This document shows positions 45,375 through 56,450 of a DNA stretch of 64,000 nucleotides, in pieces. How positions within the stretch are numbered: position 1 is the stretch's first letter; the number at the start of each line of letters is the position of its first letter. Origin of the DNA: Phytophthora quininea. Lineage: Eukaryota > Oomycota > Peronosporomycetes > Peronosporales > Peronosporaceae. The stretch lies in NCBI GenBank assembly GCA_011947345.1, contig JAAVTG010000554.1:1054001-1118000 (forward strand). The letters run 5' to 3'. The notes under the pieces are model-generated. The model made no database searches, had not been told where the DNA came from, and was given only the letters and a program-made list of their open reading frames with translations. A program made the translations under genes and the position numbers.

Positions 45375-48300
45375 ATGGTGTCGTTCGCATCGCCGCTGTT
45401 CTGGCAGATCAACTACCTGGTGACGAACCTCAGCAAGAAGAACTTCAAGTCGAACGTGGCCGAGCTCAACCAGGCAAGTATCTTTGACCTCCTGGCATAC
45501 AAAACTCTGTACTAACGCCAATCTGCTGCTCTTGACAGCTCGTGGAGCTCTACGGAGAAGATGCCCGCATCTTCCTGCTCAACTGTCTCGTCAAGGACAT
45601 CGACTTCCGCGATGCGCGCGGCCAAAAGGACGCGCTCAAGATCCAGCTACTGGCGCACGAGGTGGCGCAGGCCTCGTCGCGCCCCAACTTTACCACGTTC
45701 ATCTGCGAGGCGATCGAAGGCAGCTCGCCTGACGCGGATGGCAACAAGCCCCGGCTCGTGACGGAAGAGTTCTTGCAGCTTTTTGCAAGACGGTGAAGCT
45801 CAGTCTGCCGCAGCAGGTGACGGTGGGCCTGGCCTTCGCCCAGGAGACAACGCCGAAAGCGCGGCCCAAGCCATCCAGTTCCTGCGCACCAAGATCCCCG
45901 AGATCTCGACGTGCGGGGCCAAGCTGCCGTCGGATGTGCTCCACTCGCTCGTGTTTGTGCTTCGAACGAAGAAGGAATTCCACGCAGACATTGCCGAGAC
46001 GGATTCGTTCCTGGCCAGTATTTCCGCGGCGCACCCGAACGACATGGGCTCGTTGGAGATGGCTCCACTGACCATGGGCGACCCTGAACATGTGGACTGC
46101 GAGCCAGTTGCTGATGCCGGCGCTCTTAGCAAGCTCATCTCGGATGTGTCTTCCAGCTGCCTGTTTTACGAACTGATGGAGGACGTCGGATACTCGTGCA
46201 CCGCGTCGATGCAAGCCTTCCGCACCTTGCTGGCAGAAGCTGGACTTGCGAAGGCGCCTACGATCCCTCCTGCGCAGGTTGCTGGCATGCTGATTATGAT
46301 GTCTCAGACCTACACGGGGTTAGATCCCGAGAACGGAGCGACTTTGATGGCAAATTTGACGATTGATTTTGAGGCCTCTCCATCGGATGAAGCTGCCGTA
46401 GTTCCTGCGCGAGAAAGTTGGGATCTTGAGGTCATTGCTGAGGTACTTCAGAAGGACTACGGCTCCATTAAGTGGGCCAAAGTCGCAGAGAAGCTAGATC
46501 GAGAAGACCTCAACATTCACAACGTTGCGCAGCTTCGGGTGCTTATTACGGCGTATCAGCGGTTTTCTCAGTCAAAGTTTCGCGTGGCAACACTGTTGCG
46601 ACCGTGGAAGAACAGCCGCGCCCACATGAGTATTCTCAAGGCTGCTGTGGAGGCGCCAGCGGAAGTGCTGTCATTCTCCGAGTCGCCGCGTAAACTGGCC
46701 CCGTTTGAAGGTGCCGATGCTTCGGCTGTCCCGAAAAACGGTGTATGGTTCTCGCTTGATGTGGTGGACACACTGCTGCAGGTCTCAGAGCAGGATTGCT
46801 ACGGAGATGTCCGAAAAGTTCTGGACAGTGCGATGAAAGCGTGTCCTGACGTCTTGATCGCCAATCTTGCCCAGGCCTCGCCTCGTTGGAATGCACTGCG
46901 CGATGACATGTTCTCAGAGCTCTTCAGCACATACATTATGGGCCGCCCGAACGCACCGTTGATTATGCGGCACTTGTGGTCTGTGGCACCCAAGCCAGTG
47001 CTCTACGCGAGTGTGAAATGCTTTTACGCCGCTACTGCGCCGCACATTGTGTCGCGACTATTTGCGCTATTCCGCAACACAGGTGACGCATTTGCCTCAG
47101 CGATTCACTCGAACTACTTCTCGTTTGCTCTCACATTGGCCACGATGGGGGCTAACCACGATGTGCTGAATCTGGAGACATGGGTCGTGGAGCGACTTGC
47201 TTCGCAGCGTACGGCATTTGCGACCTCGTGCCTTGCGTTTGTCCATCGTAATTACGCTCGGGCAGTCCCCAAGAGCAGCATCACCCCTCAAACCAGCCAC
47301 GTGCTGTCCATTGAGTCGCTGGCTACTATTCTTAAGTGTATCATGGCGGTCCAAGGGGCGCTTCCCGTTACGATCGCCCAGGAGCTAAAGCGCATTATCA
47401 CTCTTTGCATGGAAACCCACCCTGTCATCTCGGCAGCTACGCGTCCGCCAGGCGAGACGGCCCCTTCCCCGGAGCTCTGGGGATGGCCGCAGGTGTGGCA
47501 GCTGTCGCGGGTATGGGAGCTGCATCGGGTGCACCCGTTGGAGGCGAGCCGTCTGCAGGCGGTGCAGATGTGCCAACGTACACAGCAGAAATGATCGAGG
47601 AGCAGGCGAATGCTTATTTCCAACAGATATACACCTCGGAACAGAACATCAATGACGTGGTGGCAATGTTGAAGCGCTTTCAAGGCTCGCGTGATGAACG
47701 TGAGCGTCAGATCTTCTATTGTATGATCCACAATCTGTTCGACGAGTACCGATTCTTCCCTCGATATCCTGAGATGGAGCTGCGCATTACGGGCGTTCTC
47801 TTTGGCAAGTTAATTGAGCACCAGGTGCTCCCACCCAATTTTCTCCAAACTGCATTGCGGTCTGTGCTAGAAAGTCTTCGTGAACCAGTCAACTCGAAGT
47901 TTTTCTTCTTTGGTGCCTGTGCGCTGCAGCAGTTTGTGCCTCGGTTACGGGAGCTCCCAGCTTACTGTACAAACCTGTCCCAAATCCCGCACCTTCAGCA
48001 TGCGTTACCAGAGATTATGCGTCAAGTGAACCAAGTAACGCGTTCCATCTCAAGCGCAAATAGCGGAGGATCGTTGTCGTCGTTGGGTGGGTCGCTTCCT
48101 CATGCGTCAGAAAACGAGTCTACGGCGACACTGGGTGGCAACGGTGCGTTTGGTGCTGGGGTTTCCACAACTGTAGCTGCTGGTAAGTCTCAAGACGACT
48201 TGGCACTGGGTATTCAAATCCCATCGTCAATTTTGAGTCGCTCAGCTGGACCGACCACCTCTGCATCACCAAAGGCACCTGCTGCATCACCACCACCGCC

Positions 48301-51300
48301 TGTTGCTCCTGCGCCGGAACTAAAGGTTGATCATATCTTCCACGAGTCTAGTCGTTCGGAGGAAAACGAGGTGGTCGAGCAGCCTGACGAGAATGTGAAG
48401 GATCGCATCCATTTCATCGTGAACAACATGTCGATCTCAAATTTGGAGGCTAAGATTCCTGAGGTGCGGAAAATGTTGCAACCTGCTTACCATGGTTGGC
48501 TTGCAAACTATCTCGTGGTGAAGCGCATTTCGACCCAGCCCAACTACCACACAGTTTATTTAATTTTCATCGAGAAGCTAATGCGTCCGGAGCTTGAGCG
48601 CGAGATTTTGAAACGCACTCTTCAGAACGCTCGCAAGTTACTAACATCTGGCACGATCACGACCAACTCCCAGCAGCGCTCACTGTTGAAAAATCTTGGA
48701 TCGTGGCTGGGTGTTTTCACTCTTGCGCGCAATAAGCCATTGCTCCAGCGTGATTTGGATCTGAAGGAGCTGCTGTATGTGGGCTATGAGACCGGGCACC
48801 TTATTGCGGTGACCCCGTTCGTGGCTAAGATTCTCGAAGGTTGCAAGAAGTCGAAGATCTTTAAGCCACCGAACCCGTGGGTCATGGGTCTTATTCATGC
48901 TATGAGCGAGATCTATGACGTGCCTGATCTCAAGCTGAACCTCAAGTTTGAGATCGAAGTTTTGTTTAAGTCATTTAAGCTTAACGTGGAGGATCAGCGC
49001 AAGGCACAGATTCTGCACACTCGTCGTGCACCACCTCGGACAGCCAATCCTGATTTTAACGTTAAGGTTGCGAAGAGCTCGATGGTACCACAGCGGTCTG
49101 CCACACCACCTCCTGGGTCTGGAGTCAAGCTGGGCCGGGCACTCACACCTGGGAAACAAGTCCAGAAGCCGAGTGATGGATTCACACCGGCTGGGAGTCC
49201 ACCGAGTAGGGAGGGCATTCCCAGCTATGGCGCACTTGGGAATGCAGCGGGTGGATCTGCTGCTGCGGAGTCCACGGTGATTCCAAACTTGGCATCATAC
49301 GTAGCAGTGAACCCGGAGCTTCCACTGCGTAACGTAAATCTACGGCGACTCGTTCCACTAGCTGTGGACCGTGCTATCCGCGAGGTTATCTCGCCCGTTG
49401 TGGAACGCAGTGTGACTATTGCGTGTATCACCACTCGCGAGGTTATTCTGAAGGATTTTGCCACTGAGAGTGATGACACAAAGATGAGGAAGGCGGCACA
49501 TCTGATGGTGGCTTCAATGTCGGGATCTTTGGCCCTCATTACAGCAAAGGAACCGCTTCGAAATGCTATTGGCACGCACCTTCGGGCGCTACTTCCAACA
49601 AGCGCTGGGGACCCGCAGCAGCTTGAACATGTGATTCAGGTATGCTCAAATGAGAACACGGACTTGGGCTGTATGCTCATCGAGAAGGCGTCTTCCGAGA
49701 AGGCTATGCGGGATATTGATGAGGCTCTTGCATCTGCTTACGCATCGCGTCGTCGTTATCTGCAACAGCAACAACAAGCAGGCAAAGCGCCTGGAGCTGG
49801 TGTGCATTTCTTCGAAGGCAGCGCTAGCAGTACTGCGGCTGCGACTGCAGCAGGTTCTCCTGGAGCTCCTAGTGGGCAGTGGCCTGCAGCTTTGCCAGAT
49901 ATTTTCAAGCCGAAACCCGGCGGTGTGCCATCTATGCAGCTCGTCGTTTACGAGGCCTTCCAGCGGATCCCTCGTCCAACATCGATGCCACTTTCTCGTG
50001 CTGGTGCGGCTGCTGGCGCATTTCAAAGTGGCCCTTCTATCGAGAAGGAGGGTGACACGGCTGGTGTGAGCGTTGCTGCAGCACAAGATCGTTTTGCCGG
50101 ACTACTGGAGCGTTTTGATATGTTTGTGCAGAAGGTGAGCCGCCAGGCCGCGGCAGCGCAGCGTGAAATGCCATCGCTGCTAAGTATTCCAGCAGAAAGC
50201 GAAGTATTTGCTGTTTTGCGCGAGGTTCGCGCACTTGGAGGAGTGTGAGACCAGCTCTCCGTGACGAAGCTTGCCTCAAGATTGCTCACCGCATCGTAAA
50301 GTTCATGTACGAGTTGGGTAACAATGGCTGCGGCGATGAGTTGTTTCTCGAGATTCTGGTCAGTTCGCTCGAAGCGCTGACCGCAAGCTGCGAAAAGCTT
50401 CGCAAAGAAATTGTTGGGTGGGTACTTCGTACTCCGGTGGACGACAAGCTCAAACTGCATTGCGAAATCCTTGTAGCGCTCGTCCGCTTCAAGGTTGTGG
50501 AAGCGAGTGATTTCGACATGTACCTGGCACGTAACATGGAGAGAAACAGCGTGGCCATTGAGTTCGCGGTGCACGTAGTGCGACAATGTCTGGTCATGGA
50601 GCATGTCGGTGTTGCTACCCAGTTACCCAACACTTTGGAAGCCCTTGCGCGCATTGTGGATCGCCATGGAGGTGCAAGTGCCAATAAAAATGTCCAGATA
50701 CTCGCCGCACTACTGGAGCAAGCTCGTGTGCAAAAGACAGTCATGATACAGAACCGCCCCGTGCCTCCTGCTCCGCAGCAAACTCACAAGAGCATGGGTG
50801 CCATTGGTAGTGGACCTGGTAAAAGCACTGGCGAGCGTCCATTGGTGCAGGAGCACGCTGCCTTCCGACACACAGTGAGCAATGCGCTAGAGCACTGGAT
50901 CGCCATTTACAAAGAACCTACTGGCAACTCGAAGATGCACGCCCAGTACCTTCAGATGCTGAAACAGTATGGTCTACTAGCGGACGATGAAAGTGTGTCG
51001 TTGTTTTTCAAGTTTGGTACGGAGCTGTGTGTGGATGCATGCCTGAAGAGCTCATATGCCGCAAGCGATCCTGCTTCTGTCAAGGCTGGTGCAAAGGTGC
51101 CTCTGAATTACGCCGTGCTGGATGCACTTACGCACCTCATGGCGCTGTTGGTGAAATATCTTGATTCTTCTCCTACCGCCAAGCTGCAGGTGCTAAATCA
51201 TGCTGTCGGGGCGATCGCGAACGTTTTGGTCGCAGCACACGACTTGTCCCGGAAGAAGAAGGCGCCGTTCGACCAGCGTGTTTTCTTCCGCATGTTCGTG

Positions 51301-52682
51301 AACTTGATGAAGGAGCTGACAGCACAAGAACCTACTTTGGATGCTATCCATCTGCAGGTGCTGAACACATTTGCCAGTGCGTATAATACGCTGCAGCCGC
51401 CAGGACTTCCTGGATTCGTGTTCGCCTGGACGGAGCTGATCTCACACCGCTGCTTTATGCCTCTGCTGTTGCGTGCCAAGCAGCAGCGCGGATGGCAGAT
51501 CCTACACCGCCTTCTCATGAACCTCATGGTGTTTATGGAGCCGTTTCTGCGTCATGCGAACTCCGGTGTGCACCTTCCGGACTCCATCGCAGCTCTGTAC
51601 AAGGGTGTTGTGCGAATTATTCTAGTGCTCCTGCATGATTATCCCGACTTCTTGAGCGACTTCTACACTAGTTTCTGCGACGTACTGCCCGCTGCTTGTG
51701 TGCAGCTGCGGAATGTGGTCCTATCGGCCTTCTCACGCTCTATGCGTCTGCCAGACCCGCTTACTCTGGGGCTTCAAGTTGCTCAACTTCCTGAAGTGAG
51801 TGTTGCTCCGCGCCTTATGCCAGCCTGGGGAGCTGCGCTTACTCACAACGGTATCAAGGAATATATCGACGAGTTTCTGCACGCGACTTCGAATCGCGCC
51901 TCGGTGTTTCCCTCGGATCTCACCTCGAAATTGTTGCGACCTTCTGCCCAGCTAGAGCGCGATCCTACGGCATGCAAGTATTCGTTGCCGGCGCTGAATG
52001 CGCTTGTACTATATCTTGGGAAGGAGGGAATTGCCGACATGGCCACCGGAAGCTCGGCATCGACCCCAACGAGTGCTCCGCCTACGCCGTCCGGGGCTGA
52101 TAAGACAAGTGCAGCGTCTACGACGAGCAAGTTTGAGCAGAGTGCTGCCATGGACGTCTTCCGTTATCTGGCAGACGCGCTCGATGCTGAGGGCCGCTAC
52201 TGGTACTTCAGCTCTCTCGCGAATCACCTTCGTTTTCCGAACAGCCACACGCACTACTTCAGCTGCGTCATTCTGTACTTGTTCTCGTACTCGAACAACA
52301 AGTTGGTGAAGGAGCAGATCACGCGAGTTCTCATCGAGCGGCTCATTGCCAACCGCCCGCACCCAGTACGTATTGTCTTGTGCTGTGTCTTAGCTGTGTA
52401 GCTTTTGTCCTGACTCGCTTGCTCTTGTATTTTGATTTGCAGTGGGGGCTGCTGGTTACCTTCATCGAGCTGATCCGCAACAAGAGCTACAAGTTCTGGG
52501 AGCAAGACTATCTCGAGTGCTCGGGTGAGATCAAGGAGGTGTTCGATGACGTGGCTCGCACGTGTTTGAGAACGACGCCTGGAGCGTCAGGTGCCAGTCC
52601 ACTCGCTTCTCTTGGCGGCAGCGCCATGTCGGCCACCTCCCCACCGCTTCCTCGTAGACTTGATAGATTGTTTAGCCCCTAA
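45375..52682 (+). CDS. CNOT1: CNOT1, scaffold of the CCR4-NOT deadenylase complex
   Basis: Exons 45375-45473, 45539-52365 and 52443-52682. The first intron begins GC (CAG|GCAAGT), a GC-AG intron; the second is GT-AG, 77 nt. About 2389 residues, close to the animal protein. Matches along the length include the N-terminal Y-L-V-T-N-L-S-K-K-N, the V-G-Y-S-C-T-A-S-M block, the MIF4G-like middle (I-H-N-L-F-D-E-Y-R-F-F-P-R-Y-P-E), the CNOT9-binding and NOT1 domains, and the closing N-R-P-H-P-W-G-L-L-V-T-F-I-E-L-I. CNOT1 holds the deadenylases and NOT modules for mRNA decay. Four one-base losses occur near 45788, 45843, 47461-47464 and 50240; with them total coding length is exactly 2390 codons. An essential protein with such breaks argues for sequence error throughout this window. 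Confidence 0.93.
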
Positions 52683-52807
52683 GTTTTACGATGATGGACT
52701 CATACATTACACTTCATTCATCATTGCGTTGAACCTGTAACAGTGACCCACTATAGTGTGGACTCCACTGTGGGGCGACCCACTTTCAATCGAGTGTTGC
52801 AGCGACC

Positions 52808-53697
52808 ATGACGAGGATGACCAGGTACGTCTGTGCTCGCTGTGTCGCTGCTAGCGCGTGCATTCGCCTCACTTCTGTCTGCGCCGGTGCTTCTCAAGAG
52901 TTGTGATCATCCAGGATGCCAACATCACGGTCAAGTACCAGGAATTACTGCGCAAACTTGAGAGCATGGGCGCCGAGAAGGTCGGCCGGCATGTGGTGCA
53001 TTGCCGTCTCTTTAACCGCAAGATGCTCACCGGTGAGAGCAGTTTGGTGTCTGCTTGTCGTGCGGTATAACACGAGGGGACTGACTGGTCTGCGTAGGCG
53101 GCTACAGCAACCAGCGCATGTTCATGCTGCGGATGTCCCAGAACGACGACCTGGTGTACGCCGTGCTAGCCAACGAGAGGGCGCACGGACTTGCGCCCAG
53201 CGACAACGGCATCGAGGGAATCCTAGAAGACTGCTCGCTACTGGAGTGCGGACTGGATGGGGCCAACATCCTTCAGCAGGTGGAGATCTACGCTTTCAAA
53301 TCCGACGGACAGTTCGAGGTTCGTGTTGATCACAACTTATAAGGAGGCAAGGAGGTGGGCAGGAATGCTGACGTTTTCGTGGTGCTTGGTGTAGGGCGCC
53401 ACATACGTGGTGGGGGACTTTAAGGTAAGCGTCTGTACCTTCATGTCCCGCAACAACCTGCCGCGCGGACTGCTGCTCGAAGTGCAGTACTCGCCGTGCT
53501 ACACGGTCTCGCACGTGGACACGCTGATCGACGAGTTTCTGAGCAACTTTGCATCGCACGACCATCTGCGCAAACCAGTGGAGAACTTGTCGGCACTTTT
53601 CGACAAGGTGGGTCTGCCGTCCAGTGAGTACAGCCTCAAGCACACAGCACTGCAGTACGTGGCAGCGTTTAATATCCTGCGCAAGTTCGACAAGTAG
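52808..53697 (+). CDS. MED20: Mediator subunit MED20
   Basis: Exons 52808-52824 (17 nt), 52899-53032, 53098-53318 and 53395-53697; introns 65-76 nt; 225 codons in total, no frame break. It matches the MED20 (TBP-related fold) family: L-E-S-M-G-A-E-K-V-G near the start, the strand Y-V-V-G-D-F-K-V-S-V-C-T-F, and the C-terminal V-Q-Y-S-P-C strand and final helix with Y-V-A-A-F-N-I-L-R-K-F. MED20 sits in the Mediator head module with MED18 and links activators to RNA polymerase II. Only 125 bp after CNOT1 on the same strand. Confidence 0.85.
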
Positions 53698-53830
53698 ACA
53701 AACTTGTACTGCAGCTCCAACCTAGGGCAGATCATTTTGGACAGCGGCATTTCATCAATACAAACGTTAAATGAATGTAAATCTGTGTCCGGTATGAATG
53801 GTCCGCTTGACTTTCTGGTCATGTTGGTGA

Positions 53831-55321
53831 ATGGAGGCCGAGGAAGAGGAGCGAGACGTGGCGACGGCTTCGGCCGCGCTGTTCGGCGGGTCAGAGGGCG
53901 ATACGCGCTTTGACGACGACGGGATGGACGGCTCGGACCTACCGTCGTCCTTTGCCATGCCGCTGTTGGGACGAAGTGATGAGGGCGGAGTGGACGTGGA
54001 GGAACCGCCGGAAGCGTCTTGTGAGGGGACCGGCACAACCGTAGGCACTGTCGCCATCCATGAAGCTCCGGGCGCCCAGGACCAACAAAGTCAAATAGAC
54101 GCAGAGCCGTCGGAACCAGCAGCTGCGGAACGGCCGCCAGACCGACGCGGCTATCAGTGCCGCTTCGAGAACTGCGCCAAATTCGCCCAGGCCGGAGGAC
54201 TTTGCATCGCGCACGGAGGAGGCTACCGCTGCCAGACGCCCTTCTGCGCGTTTTTCAACCTGCGCACGTGTCCCGACCACGGAGGATCCAGCGCTGCGCG
54301 GTCACGGGCTGCACTCGAGTGGCGCTGGGCTCGTCGGCGCTCTGCTGTGCCCATGGAGGAGGTCGCAAGTGCTCTGTGAAAAAGTGTGAAAAGTACGACG
54401 CCGGCCAGGGATTTTGCTTGAAGCATGGTGGAGGACGCAATTGCACGGTGAGCGGCTGCACCAAGAAGGCCATTCGCTACGGGTTCTGCAGCGGTCACGG
54501 CGGACGCGCGCGATGCAAGGTTGAAGGCTGCACCAAGTACGACCGCGGGCAGGGCAAGTGCAAATCTCACGGAGGAGGCTACTTCTGTAAGGTGGAGGGC
54601 TGCACGAAGAAGGATAAAGGTGGCGGTCGCTGCGCTCTCCATGGAGGTGGCAAAAGTGTTATGTGGAAGGATGTAACACGCCGTGCGTGGGAGGTGGGCG
54701 CTGCAAGCTCCATGGAGGCGGCAAGCGATGCCAGGCTGAAGGCTGTGGTGCTTGGGCGCTGAACGGAGGGCGGTGCAAGGAGCACGGAGGCACGGGCAAG
54801 CGCTGCACGCGCCGCGGATGTGACAAGCACGACCAAGGCGGCGGATTCTGCCTTGCGCATGGAGGAGGCTTCACGTGCACCTTCCCGGACTGCACCAAGA
54901 AGCAGGTTGGTGCTCTCGCGGATTGGTTGTGTTCATCGCATTTACTGACGACGCCTGCATACTTGCTCTTTAGATCCGCTTCGGGCGATGCTGTGCCCAT
55001 GGTGGGAAACCAAAGTGCACTGTAGCTGGATGCGACCGTCTCGGGCAGCACCGCGGACTGTGCAAAGCCCACGGCGGCTCGAAGCCCTGTAGTTTTCCAG
55101 GATGCAAAAGCAAAAGCACCAGCGGCGGACTGTGTATCCGTCATGGCGGAGGAAGCCGCTGCAAGACAGAGGGATGCTTGAAAACTGCAAGAGGTGGGGG
55201 TTATTGCAAAGCGCATGGAGGTGGTAAGAAGTGCACTGTGCCAGGATGCAACGAGTGGGCCATCGGCGGAGGCACTTGCGCACAACACGAGATTTTCGGC
55301 GGTACTGCCGTCTCTGTGTGA
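53831..55321 (+). CDS. Zinc-finger repeat protein (WRKY19-like C-x4-C/HGGG units)
   Basis: The acidic N-terminus (M-E-A-E-E-E-E-R) gives way at about residue 115 to at least a dozen tandem units of about 22-25 residues: C-x4-C, a short loop with K-Y/K-K, G-x-C, then x2-H-G-G-G. Such arrays occur in oomycete proteins annotated as WRKY19-like; they belong to the GCM/WRKY/FLYWCH-type zinc-finger world, and a DNA-binding role is inferred. One intron at 54906-54973 (68 nt). Frame changes by one missing base near 54290 and at the A run near 54655; with both, the repeat period continues unbroken. A further decayed or frame-shifted repeat follows the stop (to about 55440), so the natural C-terminus may be longer. 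Confidence 0.75.
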
Positions 55322-55515
55322 CGAGCCACAGCCAAATGGTAAGAAGTCGACTGTACTAGGCGGAAGTGTCTGCGCACAACACGAAACGTTCAGCGGCGCT
55401 GCCGCATCAACCAAAAGCAGGAAGTCGATACCTGCATATCTAACATGCGTACGATTTTTTTACTGTTTGTTTCTTGGATTGACCTGTCCTTCGTCTACAG
55501 TAAATTCTCCGCGCC

Positions 55516-56235
55516 TTACAGGAAGGCAAGACCCGAGTTGATTGCTTCCACTTCTGCAAGGGTCAGCGGCAAGCGCTTCGTGCTAGTGAAGGGCAGCACG
55601 TCCGGACTGGACGGCTGGATAGGCACCGAACGCAGTGGAGTTGCTGGGGGTGCGAGACCCAGGGGCTTAGACAGCGGCGACGGTTGCGGGGGCAGTAGCG
55701 AGCGCTTGCCCAGGAACTTGATCAGCGGCACACGCCGACCAGAAGAAGACGCGGCGACAGCAGCAGCAGGTTCCGGAGCTGAAGACGCAGCTACAGTGCT
55801 GGCAGTCTGCTGGGGCTTGCTGCCCTCCGACAGGGCCAGCGCGTCGTCCACGGTGAACAGCGGGCGACCCACTTCTACGTTCTCCTCGAGCTGAGCCAGC
55901 ACTTCCACGACGGTGCCGGCCACGGGGCTGGTCACGTCCACGCTCACCTGCAGCAGTAGCATTGCAATTATTATAGCAATACGTTAGTTAGCAAGGTGGG
56001 GTTTCATTCCACGGCGTGGTACCGTCCTCACCTTGTCCGTCTCGAGCACGAGCACCACGTCGTCGGCGCGCACGGCGTCTCCGGCCTTCTTGACCACCTC
56101 CACGAGCGTTCCTTCGCTGATAGAGTCGCCCATGGACGGCACGTTGACGGTGGTGACGGCCAGCCGCCCCGCGGACGCGTGGAAGGCGCGGCGCAGCGGC
56201 GGCGCCAGCAGGCAAAGGCTCCGGGAACTCAGCAT
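55516..56235 (-). CDS. Lipoyl domain fused to a KGD4/MRPS36-like E3-adaptor tail
   Basis: Exons 56032-56235 and 55516-55947 (intron 84 nt); 211 residues, intact. Residues 1-26 are a mitochondrial presequence (arginines, no acids, [10 protein letters not shown]). Residues about 27-103 form a biotinyl/lipoyl domain like that of 2-oxoglutarate dehydrogenase E2, with the modified lysine in E-T-D-K at residue 68, exactly at the intron. An Ala/Ser linker follows, then [10 protein letters not shown] (141-150) and, at the C-terminus, [12 protein letters not shown]. These match both ends of KGD4/Ymr31/MRPS36, the small protein that attaches dihydrolipoamide dehydrogenase (E3) to the E2 core. There is no catalytic acyltransferase domain. 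Likely a component of the mitochondrial 2-oxoglutarate dehydrogenase complex carrying its own swinging arm. Confidence 0.8.
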
Positions 56236-56450
56236 GGTGACGTTGGCGAGTTGTGGTGTGCGGCCCACAAACTGCGCAAATCTGAACGTGCTTTGTCCTT
56301 GAAGCTGCCGTTTTACCCTTCTAGCCCACAATAGAGTAATGCTCCATACTTTGGCAGCCGCCATGGAAGCCAACACGATCAACATCTCATTCTTCCTTGT
56401 CGCGAATAGACTTCCAACCAGCAAGACTAACCAAGCAGCGTCTCAAGGGT

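Noticed and set aside
45375..52682. CNOT1 as a pseudogene or as three to four separate genes
   Set aside because: Family similarity is continuous across every break, each break is one base, and corrected length is a whole number of codons close to the normal family size.
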